Notes: generated by a model not told the origin, from the letters alone. DNA of 64,000 nucleotides from Microbacterium kyungheense (GCF_006783905.1 NZ_VFPE01000001.1:992001-1056000), one strand, 5' to 3'; counted from the first letter of the stretch, positions 22,900 to 32,617 are shown. Numbers and translations: made by a program.

Positions 22900-23523
22900 A
22901 TGCTCGAAGAGGAATACGAGAAGGACAAGCGCGTCCTGCCGGCGCACCTGCGCCGGCAGCCGGAGCCCGAGCGTCCGTTCGCGTTCGCGATCCGGCCCGT
23001 CGAGGATCGAGATCTTCCCGACGTCCGCGAGATCTACAACCACTACGTGACGAACTCCGTCGTCACCTTCGACGAGGACACGTGGTCGCTGAAGCGGTGG
23101 CGCACCAAGCGTGAGCAGCTGGCCAAGCAGGGGCTTCCGTTCCTCGTCGCCGAGTCGCCCACCGGGCAGGTGCTCGGGTACGCGCTCGTGCAGCCGATGT
23201 CGAGCAAGTCGGCGTACCGGTACTCGGTCGAGAACTCCATCTACCTCGGCCACGCCGCGACCGGAAAGGGGCTCGGCCGTGCACTCCTGGAGGCGCTCAT
23301 CGCCGCGAGCGAGGCCGCCGGCATCCGTCAGATGGTCGCGGTGATCAGCGACAAGGGCGCCGAGGGCTCGGTCGCCCTCCACGAGAAGCTGGGCTTCGCC
23401 GAGGTCGGCCGCATGGGACGCGTCGGGTTCAAGTTCGGCCGGTGGCTCGGCGTGATCTACCTGCAGAAGGAGCTCAAGCCCGCCAAGAAGCAGGGAGCCA
23501 GGAAGGGGCTCTTCGGCCGCTGA
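22900..23523 (+). CDS. GNAT family N-acetyltransferase (Pat/YncA-like)
   Basis: This 207-aa GNAT protein has IRPVEDRDLPDVREIYNHYV followed by NSVVTFDEDTWS. These N-terminal strands match phosphinothricin- or amino-acid-acetylating enzymes. The acetyl-CoA loop is LGHAATGKGLGRALLEALI, and VALHEKLGFAEVGRMGRVGFKFGRWL follows. The acceptor is unknown; resistance to phosphinothricin is only one possibility. A basic tail (KPAKKQGARKG) ends the protein. The ATG at 22900 has GGAGGA 5-6 nt upstream and lies 17 nt after ung, so the genes are likely co-transcribed. Confidence 0.88.
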   Translation: MLEEEYEKDKRVLPAHLRRQPEPERPFAFAIRPVEDRDLPDVREIYNHYVTNSVVTFDEDTWSLKRWRTKREQLAKQGLPFLVAESPTGQVLGYALVQPMSSKSAYRYSVENSIYLGHAATGKGLGRALLEALIAASEAAGIRQMVAVISDKGAEGSVALHEKLGFAEVGRMGRVGFKFGRWLGVIYLQKELKPAKKQGARKGLFGR

Positions 23524-23536
23524 GCGCTAGCGGCCG
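23514..23536. terminator. Bidirectional hairpin enclosing both stop codons
   Basis: CGGCCGC (23514-23520) pairs with GCGGCCG (23530-23536). The 9-nt loop holds TGA of the GNAT gene and CTA, the reversed TAG of the convergent emfourin-like gene. Confidence 0.55.
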
Positions 23537-23946
23537 TCGCCGCTGCGGCGACTCCAGTCGCGCACCGCGTCGACGAGGTCGCGCCACGCCCCGACCACCT
23601 CGTCATCGACGAGCTCGGCCTCGCGGGGGTCGGAGTCGGTCCAGGTCGCGCGGATCCACCACGTGAAGCCGTCAGGCACCTGCGGCCGCCGGTCGCGGTG
23701 GGATCGGGTGCGGTCATCCTCGGTCGTCGGCGCGGCGTCGGACCTAGGCGCCGGCCCGGGCGCGGCCGCGTCGTCCCACGGACAGCGGTCGATGAGCGAG
23801 ATCCACTCCGATGCCTCGTCGCCGACGGGCTGCGCCGACCAGCGCCGGGTGATGCCGGCGATGCCTCCTGATCGCGCGACGTCGACCTCGACCGCCGGCG
23901 GCGGAGCGGCAGGCGGCGAGGGCTCAGGGTTCGGGCTGTGCGTCAT
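23527..23946 (-). CDS. Emfourin-like protealysin inhibitor
   Basis: This 139-aa protein has a Pro-rich start and then VEVDVARSGGIAGITRRWSA. That is the N-terminal strand seen in emfourin, the inhibitor encoded beside protealysin. The rest includes EWISLIDRCPWDD, a polar linker, and DGFTWWIRATWTDSDPREAEL. Its start codon lies inside the 3' end of the upstream M4 protease gene (23-nt overlap), so the two are translated together. Assignment rests on this context and the N-terminal pattern. It has no signal peptide, as expected for an intracellular inhibitor. Confidence 0.8.
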   Translation of the reverse strand: MTHSPNPEPSPPAAPPPAVEVDVARSGGIAGITRRWSAQPVGDEASEWISLIDRCPWDDAAAPGPAPRSDAAPTTEDDRTRSHRDRRPQVPDGFTWWIRATWTDSDPREAELVDDEVVGAWRDLVDAVRDWSRRSGDGR

Positions 23947-25000
23947 CCGGGATCACGCCGACGCCCGCCCACCCGGCGCGGACGGCGTCGACCTCCTCCG
24001 AGTTCTCACCGTACTCCGCGGCCGCCGCAGCCAGGGTGGCACAGGCGAACGTGGCGAAGTCCGCGGTCTGCGGGAGGGTGCCCGAGGTCAGCGCCCGGTA
24101 CCAGATGAGCCCGGCACGCTCCCACGCGTGCCCGCCCAGAGCGGTCGCGACGAGGTAGAAGGCGTGGTTCGGGATGCCGGAGTTGATGTGCACGCCGCCG
24201 TTGTCGTCGCGCGTCTGCACGTAGCCGCTCATGTGCGCAGGCTGCGGGTCTTTGCCGAGGACGTCGTCGTCGTACGCCGTGCCCGGAGCCGCCAGGGAGC
24301 GCAGGGCCTTGCCCTGGACGGCATCCGTGAAGATCCCCTCGCCGATGAGCCACGTGGCCTCGTCGGCGGTGTGCCCCGCGGAGTGCTGCTCGGCCAGGGC
24401 GCCGAACACGTCGGCGATGGACTCGTTGAGGGCGCCGGACTGGTCGCGGTACAGCAGCCCGCCGGAATCCTCGACGACGCCATGGGCGAGCTCGTGGGCG
24501 ATGACGCTCAGCGAGCCGGTGAATCCCGAGAACACGTCGTCGTCGCCGTCGCCGAACACCATGCGCTCGCCGTTCCAGAAGGCGTTGTCGTAGTCGCGGC
24601 CGTAGTGCACCGTGGCCAGCAGCGAACTGCCCTTGCCGTCGATGCTGTCGCGCGCGAAGGCGTCCCACCAGAAGTCGAAGGTCGCTCCGAGCCCGTCGAA
24701 GGCCTCGTCGACGGCGGTGTCGCGCGTCGCCGGGTCGTCCTCGCCGCGCACCCGCACCCCGGGCAGCACCTCGCGGTGCTGGGCGTCCGAGATCTCGCGG
24801 TCGGGTGCGGGCGTCGTCTCGGCGGTGAGGACCCCGGGCTCTTCGATCGAGAGCCGCAGCCGCGTGCGCCGTCCCGGCGTGTAGTCCCGCGGCGTCGTGA
24901 GCGTCCGCTGTGCGGCGTCGGCTGCGCGCGCCCACGTGCCCTCCTGCACCGCGGCGATCCGGGCGAGCAGGTACGGCGGCACGATTCCGGGGCTCATCAT
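23924..25000 (-). CDS. M4 family metallopeptidase, protealysin-like
   Basis: This 358-aa thermolysin-family zinc protease has the N-terminal protealysin-type propeptide motif [11 protein letters not shown] (about 6-16) and no signal peptide. The metal site is HELAH (about 169-173) with the glutamate in [12 protein letters not shown] (about 193), and the catalytic His lies in [17 protein letters not shown]. Protealysin-like proteases are cytosolic or leak out and are linked to bacterial interactions with other cells; that is family knowledge. The start is ATG ATG at 25000/24997, with GGAGC upstream. Overlap with the emfourin-like gene supports a protease-inhibitor pair. Confidence 0.93.
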   Translation of the reverse strand: MMSPGIVPPYLLARIAAVQEGTWARAADAAQRTLTTPRDYTPGRRTRLRLSIEEPGVLTAETTPAPDREISDAQHREVLPGVRVRGEDDPATRDTAVDEAFDGLGATFDFWWDAFARDSIDGKGSSLLATVHYGRDYDNAFWNGERMVFGDGDDDVFSGFTGSLSVIAHELAHGVVEDSGGLLYRDQSGALNESIADVFGALAEQHSAGHTADEATWLIGEGIFTDAVQGKALRSLAAPGTAYDDDVLGKDPQPAHMSGYVQTRDDNGGVHINSGIPNHAFYLVATALGGHAWERAGLIWYRALTSGTLPQTADFATFACATLAAAAAEYGENSEEVDAVRAGWAGVGVIPDDAQPEP

Positions 25001-25079
25001 GCTCCGAACCTAGTGCCGGCTCCCGACGTCGGCGTCCGCCCCGCCGACGGCCCGGCACGAGGCTGCGACGCGGTGAGGA

Positions 25080-25870
<791 letters not shown>

Positions 25871-25874
<4 letters not shown>

Positions 25875-26662
25875 GCCGCGTCACCTCCGGGTCGCCACAG
25901 TGTCGCGGTCGCGTCGCGCAGGAGGCCCTGGGTGACGGTGGATGCCGGGGCCGTGAGCAGCTGCGAGACGGGCGCCTGCTCGACCACGCGGCCGTCTTCG
26001 AGCACGACGCCGTGCGTGGCGATCTGCGACAGCACCGCGAGATCGTGCGTGATGAACACGAGCGACATGCCGTCGTCGCGCACGAGCGCGCGCAGGAGCT
26101 CGAGGATCTCGGCCTGGATCGTCACGTCGAGGGCCGTCGTGGGCTCGTCGGCGATGAGCAGGCGCGGACGGCACGCGAGTGCCATCGCGATCGCCACGCG
26201 CTGACGCTGGCCGCCGGACAGCTGATGCGGATAGCGGCCGACGATGCGATCGGGATCGGGAAGGGCGACGCGTCGCGCCTCGGCGATCGCCCGGGCGGCG
26301 GCATCCCGTCTCGACAGCCCTTCGTGGATGCGCACGGACTCGGCGATCTGGCGGCCGACGGTGCGGATGGGGTTGAGGGCGGTGCGCGGCTCCTGGAAGA
26401 CGATGCCGATCTCGTCGCCGCGCAGCTGCGCGAGTTCGCGGTCGGCAAGGCCGAGGATCTCGCGCCCGTTCCAGCGCACGCTGCCGTCGGCCTCGGCGCC
26501 GTCGGGGAGCAGCCCGAGGATCGCGAGCGCGGTGAGGGACTTGCCGGAGCCCGACTCGCCGATGAGGCCCACGCGCGCGCCGTCCGGCACGGCGAACGAC
26601 ACGCCGTCGACGACGCGGCGGCCCCCGACGTCGATCGTGAGGTCGTGCACCTCGAGGCTCAT
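25871..26662 (-). CDS. Peptide/nickel-type ABC transporter ATPase (OppD/DppD-like)
   Basis: This 263-aa ATPase shows Walker [20 protein letters not shown]-loop [16 protein letters not shown], signature [19 protein letters not shown], Walker [13 protein letters not shown] and H-loop VFITHD. It starts [16 protein letters not shown] at 26662. A longer reading frame extends upstream but runs through the permease gene in another frame and was rejected. It overlaps both neighbours by 4 nt. Confidence 0.93.
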
Positions 26663-27639
26663 GAGACCACCTCCGGCACGTGAAGACGCGCGCGGCGCGT
26701 GGCGAACGGGCTGCGCGACAGGGTCGGGTCGGTGGACTCGCGCAGCGCGTCGCCCAGGAGGTTGAGCCCGAGCACGGTGAACGTGATGGCAAGGCCCGGC
26801 CACACCACCGACAGCGGGTGGACCTGGATGTACTGCTGCAGCTGCGCCAGCAGCAGGCCCCACGACGGCTCGGTCACCGGCGCGCCGAACCCGAGGTACG
26901 ACAGACCCGCCTCGGCCAGCACGGCGACGGCCATGCCCCACGACAGCTGGACGATGAACACGGGCGCGACGTTGGGCATCAGGTGACGCCACAGGTTCTG
27001 CGAGGGAGTGAGTCCCGACGCGCGCCCGGCCAGCACGAAGTCGCTCTGCAGCACGCGGCGCAGCTCCGGTCGCGTCACACGCGCGATGTTGACGCCGAAC
27101 CCGATGCCGACGGCCCAGATGACGACCCACAGCGACCCGCCCCACACCGCAGAGATCATCATCGCGATGAGCAGCACCGGGAACGCGATGAGGATGTCGA
27201 CGAACACGGCGACCGACTCGCGCACCCACCGCACCGTGAGTGCGCCGAGTGCCGCCAGGGCGACGCCGATGACGGTCGCGACGATCCCCGCACCGACGGC
27301 GACGAACACCGTCGTGCGCGCACCCGCCATGAGCAGCGACAGGATGTCGCGTCCGGTCGCATCGGTGCCCAGCAGGTGCGGCCAGCTCGGAGGCGCCCAG
27401 CGGTTCGCGATGTCGACCTGCTGCGGGTCGAACGGCGTCCAGAACCGCGCGACGATCGCCGTCAGCACCACCACGGCCACCACGATGAGTCCGAACCGCC
27501 CCGTCGACAGCGCCCACAGCCGTGCCAGCCAGGCCCAGCGTGAGCGGCGAGGGGGATCCGTGGATGCCGGGCCCCCGGCATCCACCGCTCCACCGGTCCC
27601 TGAGGCCGCACCGGTCCCTGAGCTGGTCGAAGGGCTCAT
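26659..27639 (-). CDS. ABC transporter permease (OppC/DppC-like)
   Basis: This 326-aa permease has an N-terminal cytosolic tail, a first helix (FGLIVVAVVVLTAIVARFW), the periplasmic segment HLLGTDATGRDILS typical of DppC/OppC, and the EAA loop in LAGRASGLTPSQNLWRHLMPN. About 30 N-terminal residues (MSPSTSSGTGAASGTGG and on) are encoded by repeat-like DNA: two GGTCCCTGAG sequences and an inverted GGATGCC pair. That tail is probably dispensable, and translation could also start later. The gene overlaps both neighbours by 4 nt. Confidence 0.9.
   Translation of the reverse strand: MSPSTSSGTGAASGTGGAVDAGGPASTDPPRRSRWAWLARLWALSTGRFGLIVVAVVVLTAIVARFWTPFDPQQVDIANRWAPPSWPHLLGTDATGRDILSLLMAGARTTVFVAVGAGIVATVIGVALAALGALTVRWVRESVAVFVDILIAFPVLLIAMMISAVWGGSLWVVIWAVGIGFGVNIARVTRPELRRVLQSDFVLAGRASGLTPSQNLWRHLMPNVAPVFIVQLSWGMAVAVLAEAGLSYLGFGAPVTEPSWGLLLAQLQQYIQVHPLSVVWPGLAITFTVLGLNLLGDALRESTDPTLSRSPFATRRARLHVPEVVS
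27560..27634. repeat. Repeat-derived DNA at the 5' end of the OppC-like gene
   Basis: The segment contains a hairpin with 12-bp arms GTGGATGCCGGG (27560-27571) and its complement (27574-27585). It also has GGTCCCTGAG at 27595, and GGTCCCTGAGCTGGTCGAAG starting at 27613. The last resembles a short interspersed repeat (CCCTGAGC..GTCGAAGGG) common in many high-GC genomes. Confidence 0.7.
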
Positions 27640-28586
27640 GCGGCCTCCCGCTGACGGGGGTCGATGACGCGGTGCACCAGGTCGACCACGAACCCCACGA
27701 TGAGGACGAACCCGGTGAGCGCGAGCAGCTCGCCCTGCACCTTCGGCAGATCGCGTGCGGCGACGTCGGCGACGAGCATCCGCCCGATGCCGGGGAGGGA
27801 GAAGAGCTGCTCGATGACGACGGCGCCCACGATGATGCCGGCCACCTGCAGGCCGAGCACGGTGATCACCGACAGGCCCACGACCGGGAGGCCGTGGCGG
27901 ATGAGCGCGGCGTCGCGCGTGAGGCCCTTCGCGGCCGCAGTGCGGACGAAGTCCTGGCCGACCGCCTGGAGCGTCGCGCTGCGCACGAAGCGCAGCAGCA
28001 TCGCGCCCTCGACGATGCCGATCGTGAGGGCGGGGAGGATCAGCGCCTGGAACGCCGCGGCGGGGTCGTTCCAGCCGGCGCGAGGGAACCCCTGCGCCGG
28101 CAGCCACCCGAGCCACACCGCGAACACCACGACCAGCATCATGCCCGCCCACACCACGGGGACCGCGGCGAGCGTCTGCGAGCCGACGCTCAGCGCCGTG
28201 CCGTCGGCGTGGCCGCGGCGCATCGCCGACACCACCCCGAGGGGCACGCTGATGACGACCGCGACGAGGAGCGACAGGATGCCGAGCGGCACCGTCACCT
28301 GCGCCTTCTGCACCAGCTCGTCGACGACCGGCGTGCCGGTGAGCAGCGACGTCCCCAGATCGCCGCGCAGCACGCCGCCGATCCACTCGAGGTACTGCAC
28401 CGCCAGCGGCCGGTCGAGGCCCAGCTGTGACCGGATGGCCGCGATCTGCTCGGGACTGCTGTTGACGCCGCCGATCAGCTGCGCGATGTCACCGGGCAGC
28501 ACGCGCAGGGTGAAGAAGATGAGCACGCTGGCCACCAGCAGCCCGAGCAGGAGCAGGGCGAACCGGGTCAGCGTGTAGCGGATCAC
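27636..28586 (-). CDS. ABC transporter permease (OppB/DppB-like)
   Basis: This 316-aa six-helix permease starts MIRYTLTRFALLLLGLLVAS, with the DppB-type loop RVLPGDIAQLIGG, LGLDRPLAVQYLEWIGGVLRGDLGTS split over the first loop, and the EAA motif in VRTAAAKGLTRDAALIRHGL. GIGRMLVADVAARDLPKVQG near the C-terminus is typical. The GTG start at 28586 overlaps the stop of the binding-protein gene (GTGA), and its own stop overlaps the next start. Confidence 0.93.
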   Translation of the reverse strand: MIRYTLTRFALLLLGLLVASVLIFFTLRVLPGDIAQLIGGVNSSPEQIAAIRSQLGLDRPLAVQYLEWIGGVLRGDLGTSLLTGTPVVDELVQKAQVTVPLGILSLLVAVVISVPLGVVSAMRRGHADGTALSVGSQTLAAVPVVWAGMMLVVVFAVWLGWLPAQGFPRAGWNDPAAAFQALILPALTIGIVEGAMLLRFVRSATLQAVGQDFVRTAAAKGLTRDAALIRHGLPVVGLSVITVLGLQVAGIIVGAVVIEQLFSLPGIGRMLVADVAARDLPKVQGELLALTGFVLIVGFVVDLVHRVIDPRQREAA

Positions 28587-30094
28587 CCGTTGCTCTTGGC
28601 GATCTCGGCGAGGTTCAGGCGCTCGTTCACGTTGATCGAGGGCATACCGGTGATGTTAGTGCCGACCGCGACGACCGAGGCGCCGTTGTACAGCCAGTCC
28701 GCACCGGCGTCCTCCGAGACGATGCGCGCGGCCTGCGACAGCAGATCCGCGGCCTCGGCCTCGTCGGTCGCGGCGAGCGACTGCGCGTACAGCGACTGCA
28801 CCTCGGGGTTGTCGTAGGTGAAGTAGTAGTCCGGGTTCGCCCAGTTCTCGAAGTCGCGTGCCTCGGTGTGGAGCACGAAGCTGAGCTCGTAGTCGTGGTT
28901 CGTGTACACGTCGGTGAGCCACGTCGAGAAGTCGACGGAGTTCACCTCGAGCGTGATGCCCACTTCGTTGAGGTCTGACACGAGGATCTGCGGGATCGTC
29001 GTCGAGTAGAAGTTCGGGATCGTGAGGGTGAGCTCCAGGTCCTCGGCGCCCGCCTCCTTGAGGAGCTTCTTGGCCGCGTCGGGATCGTACGGGGCGACCT
29101 CCGACAGATCGCGGTAGCCCGGGTCGAGCTCGGGGATGGGGCCGTAGAGCGTCTGGCCCGACGCCAGCGCGTCGACGAACGCGTCGTGGTCGATCGCCTG
29201 CCGGATCGCCTGGCGCACGCGCTTGTCGGCGAGCGGGCCGGAGGTCTGGTTGAACGCGAGGACGCCCTTGTCGGTGGACGCGCCGAGCACGAGCGCGAAG
29301 TCGCCGCTCTTCTCGACCTGGTCCTTGAGGTTCGCGTCGAACCCGGTCAGGACGTCCACCTCGTTCGCCAGTGCCGCGTTGAGAGCCGCCTGGTTGTCGG
29401 GGATGTAGTCGAACACGACCTCGGCCACGCCGGCCGTGTCGCCCCAGTACGCGTCGTTGCGCGCGAAGGTGATGCTGTCGCCCTGCGTCCAGTTCTTCAG
29501 GACGAACGGGCCCGTCCCGTTCTCTTTCGTCTTGTAGTCGACGGTGTCGCCCTCTTTGAGGATGATGCCGGCGCGGCCGGTGAGGTTCCAGAGCAGGCTC
29601 GAGTCGGGCTGCGAGAGCGTGAGCGTGATGTCCTGGCCATCGGCGGTGATCGACGTGACGTTCGCGAGGCGGGCCGAGTCGCGCCACTCCGGCGTGTCGC
29701 GGCGCGTGGTCAGCGACCACACCACGTCCTGGGGCGTGAGGGGCTGGCCGTCGTGGAAGGTGACGCCCTCGCGCAGCGTGAACGTGTAGGTCAGGCCGTC
29801 GGGCGACACGGTCCAGTCGCTCGCGAGCGACGCGACGATGTCCTGCTCCGGCGTGCGCGAGACCAGGCCCTGGTAGATGTTGTCGACCAGGATCTGGTCG
29901 AGCGCCGAACCCGCCGTCTGCCGGATGTCGAGGTTGCCGGGCTCCAGCACCAGGCGGATCGCCACGGACGCGTCGGGGTCGGGCTTGCCCGGAGATGTGG
30001 GGGTCGCGTCGCCTCCGCCCGAGGTGCAGGCGGTGAGGGCGAGCGCGCCGGCAGCGAGCAGGGCTGCGGCGGCGAGTGCGGTACGGCGGAGCAT
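28583..30094 (-). CDS. ABC transporter substrate-binding lipoprotein (peptide/nickel family 5)
   Basis: This 503-aa lipoprotein has a signal peptide (MLRRTALAAAALLAAGALAL) ending in the lipobox LTAC, followed by a Gly/Asp/Pro linker. The family 5 signature is the stretch YTFTLREGVTFHDGQPLTPQDV. Ligands in this family include oligopeptides, dipeptides, nickel and glycosides; specificity cannot be read. The ATG at 30094 has GAAAGGA 6 nt upstream. It leads a five-gene operon in which every junction is a 4-nt overlap. Confidence 0.93.
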   Translation of the reverse strand: MLRRTALAAAALLAAGALALTACTSGGGDATPTSPGKPDPDASVAIRLVLEPGNLDIRQTAGSALDQILVDNIYQGLVSRTPEQDIVASLASDWTVSPDGLTYTFTLREGVTFHDGQPLTPQDVVWSLTTRRDTPEWRDSARLANVTSITADGQDITLTLSQPDSSLLWNLTGRAGIILKEGDTVDYKTKENGTGPFVLKNWTQGDSITFARNDAYWGDTAGVAEVVFDYIPDNQAALNAALANEVDVLTGFDANLKDQVEKSGDFALVLGASTDKGVLAFNQTSGPLADKRVRQAIRQAIDHDAFVDALASGQTLYGPIPELDPGYRDLSEVAPYDPDAAKKLLKEAGAEDLELTLTIPNFYSTTIPQILVSDLNEVGITLEVNSVDFSTWLTDVYTNHDYELSFVLHTEARDFENWANPDYYFTYDNPEVQSLYAQSLAATDEAEAADLLSQAARIVSEDAGADWLYNGASVVAVGTNITGMPSINVNERLNLAEIAKSNG

Positions 30095-30189
30095 GAAGGT
30101 CCTTTCGGGGCGGGGTCCCCAGGCTGTGACGATCCTGTGCGGTGCGGGGGCGTCGGCCATATCAGGGGGCCTCGGCCGACGCGGGTAAC

Positions 30190-30219
30190 AGCCTAGGGAT
30201 ATCGCAGGGGCTCGCGATA
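30190..30219 (-). promoter_or_regulatory. Putative opp-like promoter and adjacent dyad
   Basis: TAGGCT on the minus strand (30195-30190) is preceded by the inverted repeat TATCGC/GCGATA (30200-30205, 30214-30219), which overlaps the spacer. It gives a leader of about 95 nt before the lipoprotein gene. A repressor site is possible. Confidence 0.4.
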
Positions 30220-30267
30220 ACCCGCTACTCCGAACGCAACAGAAGCGTTAAGGCTTCCCTCGGCGCC

Positions 30268-31224
30268 TCATTCCGCGTCGGCGAGGGCGCGCAGGCGGGT
30301 TCCGAGTTCGATCGGCACGTCCTCCTGGACGTTGTGGCCCGATTCGACCTCGATGAGGGATGCCGCCGGCACGCGCCGCGCGAACTCCGCGGCATCCGCA
30401 TCCGTGAGGTATCCGCGCGACCCGCGCACGAGCGTCGTCGGGGCGGCGACGCTCGCCAGGTCCTGCCACCCCGACTCGCCCAGCACGGCCGACACGGCGT
30501 CCTGCTGCCGCTGGGCCGCGGCGGCCGCCACCGGGTCGGCGGACATGGCGTTCGCGAGGTGGGCGAAGTGGTGCTTCCACTCGACGCGGCCGTCCGGTCG
30601 CACGCGCGAGTTGAAGTACACGCCCCGCGCGGCCTTGCGCCGCGTGCCGCCGCCCATGCCGAACGACAGCGCGCGGTCGACGAGCTCGTCGCGCGACGCC
30701 CAGTCGACCGGCCCCGCGAAGAACTCCCGGATCTGGCTCGCCCCGCCGTCGGGGTCGAGCCCCGGCGTGATGTCGACGACGACGAGCGCGCGGACGAGAT
30801 CGGGACGGGATGCCGCCACCGCCGCCGCGGTGAGGCCGCCGAGCGACTGCCCGACAAGCACCTGCGGGGCTTCGGTCCACGCGTCCATCCCGGCCGCGAC
30901 ATCGGGAGCGAGCACGCGTGCCACGTACGCGAAGTCCTCCCGCCACGACGAGTCGCCGTGACCGGGCAGATCGATCGCCAGCGCCGGCAGTCCGAGGGCC
31001 AGGATCGTGGTGTCCCACGTGTGGGCGTTCAGCCCCGCGCCGTGAAGGAACGTGACGACGGGCGGAGCCTCCGCGGCGTCGGCGGGTGTGTAGCGCAGCG
31101 CGCTCAGCGTGCGCCCGTCGCCGAGGGCCAGCGACAGCCGCTCGCCGCGGGGCACCGCGACGCCCAGCCCGGCCTCCTCGGCCTGCTCCGGAAGAAACGA
31201 GAACTCGTCGATGGGGTCGCTCAC
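30268..31224 (-). CDS. Alpha/beta hydrolase
   Basis: This 318-aa alpha/beta-hydrolase-fold protein has the oxyanion-hole segment VTFLHGAGLNAHTWD, LAIDLPGHGDSSW, the nucleophile elbow LVGQSLGGLTAAAVA and a late His in EVESGHNVQEDVPIEL. The substrate is unknown. The GTG at 31224 (VSDPIDEF) is preferred; the longer frame would overlap the divergent AhpD-like gene and its promoter. It lies just upstream of, and parallel to, the ABC operon, 170 bp away. Confidence 0.87.
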   Translation of the reverse strand: MSDPIDEFSFLPEQAEEAGLGVAVPRGERLSLALGDGRTLSALRYTPADAAEAPPVVTFLHGAGLNAHTWDTTILALGLPALAIDLPGHGDSSWREDFAYVARVLAPDVAAGMDAWTEAPQVLVGQSLGGLTAAAVAASRPDLVRALVVVDITPGLDPDGGASQIREFFAGPVDWASRDELVDRALSFGMGGGTRRKAARGVYFNSRVRPDGRVEWKHHFAHLANAMSADPVAAAAAQRQQDAVSAVLGESGWQDLASVAAPTTLVRGSRGYLTDADAAEFARRVPAASLIEVESGHNVQEDVPIELGTRLRALADAE

Positions 31225-31279
31225 CCGCTCATTGTGCCCCACGACGGATGACCCCGGTCTCGGCGGCGGCACCCGTGGG

Positions 31280-31285
31280 TAGTCT
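31280..31285 (+). promoter_or_regulatory. Putative -10 box of the AhpD-like operon
   Basis: TAGTCT ends 6 nt before the ATG at 31292. Confidence 0.4.
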
Positions 31286-31291
31286 GGCGTC

Positions 31292-31801
31292 ATGACGGCA
31301 GAACACCGCGTGCACCTCTCGCGGGCGGCGCGACCCGCTTACCAGGCCCTGTCCGCCTTCTCGAAGACCGTCGGCGACATCGCCGTCGAGAACGGCATCG
31401 ACGACCGTCTCAAAGAGCTCGTGCAGATCCATGCGTCGCAGCTCAACGGCTGCGCCTACTGCGTGCGCGTGCACGTCGAGCGCGCGGTCGCCGCAGGCAT
31501 CACCGCGGACGAGATCGCCCAGCTCGCCGTGTGGCGCGACTCCGGGGTGTTCACCGACCGCGAGCGTGCCGGGCTGGAGCTGGCCGAGGCGTACGTCTTC
31601 ATCCACGACGAGGGTGTGCCCGACGACGTGTACGACCGTGTCGGCAGCGTGCTCAGCGAGAAGGAGTACGTCGCGCTCAGCTGGATCCTCGTGTCGATCA
31701 ACGCGTTCAACCGCATCGCGATCGCGGGCCGCTACGGCGTCCCGCCGCGCGACGACCTCGCCGGCGAAGACAAGGACGCCGCGCGGGGCAAGGCCTGGTG
31801 A
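31292..31801 (+). CDS. Carboxymuconolactone decarboxylase/AhpD-like protein
   Basis: This 169-aa protein of the CMD/AhpD superfamily has the redox motif NGCAYCVRVH (Cys about 54 and 57, His 61) in the usual helical setting. KELVQIHASQL precedes it and SWILVSINAFNRIAIAGR follows. Proteins of this type have peroxidase or alkylhydroperoxidase-like activity. It probably forms an operon with the phosphatase gene that overlaps its stop by 4 nt (GTGA). Confidence 0.88.
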   Translation: MTAEHRVHLSRAARPAYQALSAFSKTVGDIAVENGIDDRLKELVQIHASQLNGCAYCVRVHVERAVAAGITADEIAQLAVWRDSGVFTDRERAGLELAEAYVFIHDEGVPDDVYDRVGSVLSEKEYVALSWILVSINAFNRIAIAGRYGVPPRDDLAGEDKDAARGKAW

Positions 31802-32550
31802 CGCCATCTCCGTCCGACGCGGGTGAGGCCGTGCCGGATCCGGTCGTCGCAGGCGCGGTGAACCTGCGCGACATCGGCGGACTGCGCGCCGGCGCAGCCG
31901 TCACGCGCCACGGCGTGCTGTTCCGCTCGGGCAACCTGTCTCGGCTGGATCCTTCCGGGATGCGCGCGCTGGCCGACCTGCACCTGCGCCGCATCATCGA
32001 CCTGCGCGCCGACGACGAGGTGGTGCGCGAACCCAGTCGCCTGGACGGCGTCGACGCGGTGACGCAGCGGGTGCCGCTGTTCCTCGGGTCGGTGGAGTCG
32101 TTCTTCCGCGACGACCTCAGCCTCGACGACATGTACCGCGGGCTGGTCGACGACTCGTCCGGGGGAGTGGTCGACGTCGTGCGCGGCATCCTCGCCGATC
32201 AGCCCGTGCTCGTGCACTGCACGGTCGGCAAGGACCGCACCGGCGTCACCGTCGCGCTGACCCTCGCCGCGGCCGGCGTGGACGCCGAGGCGGTGGTGGC
32301 CGACTACGCGCGCACCGAGGGGCTGCTGCCCGAGTACCGCAACCGGCGCGTCGTCGAGATGCTGCGCGCGCTGCATCCCGAGGCCGTGCACCTCGAGGAT
32401 CTCGCGACGCGGTCGCCGGCGCCGGTGATGCGGGCGCTGCTGGACGACGTGACCGGCCGGTACGGGTCGGCCGCCGACTATCTTCGTGCGCACGGCCTGG
32501 CGGACGACGAGGTGGCCGAGCTGCGCCGCGTGCTGCTGCGAGAGCTGTGA
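31798..32550 (+). CDS. Tyrosine-protein phosphatase (DUF/Y_phosphatase3 type)
   Basis: This 250-aa protein has the N-terminal sequence VNLRDIGGLRAGAAVTRHGVLFRSGNL split over two strands, and the CX5R active-site loop VHCTVGKDRTGVTVAL (Cys about 141). This is the pattern of bacterial lipid/tyrosine phosphatases related to MptpB, which has the same HCx2GKDRTG loop. It may act on phosphoproteins or phosphoinositides. The GTG at 31798 overlaps the preceding stop. Confidence 0.88.
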   Translation: MTPSPSDAGEAVPDPVVAGAVNLRDIGGLRAGAAVTRHGVLFRSGNLSRLDPSGMRALADLHLRRIIDLRADDEVVREPSRLDGVDAVTQRVPLFLGSVESFFRDDLSLDDMYRGLVDDSSGGVVDVVRGILADQPVLVHCTVGKDRTGVTVALTLAAAGVDAEAVVADYARTEGLLPEYRNRRVVEMLRALHPEAVHLEDLATRSPAPVMRALLDDVTGRYGSAADYLRAHGLADDEVAELRRVLLREL

Positions 32551-32575
32551 GGCCCGGCGTCCTTTCATGACGCGG

Positions 32576-32608
32576 TGAGGTAAGGCAACCCTTCGTATGG
32601 GGTATTCT
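32576..32608 (+). promoter_or_regulatory. Iron box-like DtxR/IdeR site and -10 box
   Basis: TGAGGTAAGGCAACCCTTC (32576-32594) matches about two thirds of the DtxR/IdeR consensus TTAGGTTAGSCTAACCTAA. It lies just upstream of TATTCT (32603-32608), 9 nt before the ATG at 32618. Repression by an iron-bound DtxR-family protein is predicted. Confidence 0.6.
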
Positions 32609-32617
32609 GAAGGAGCC

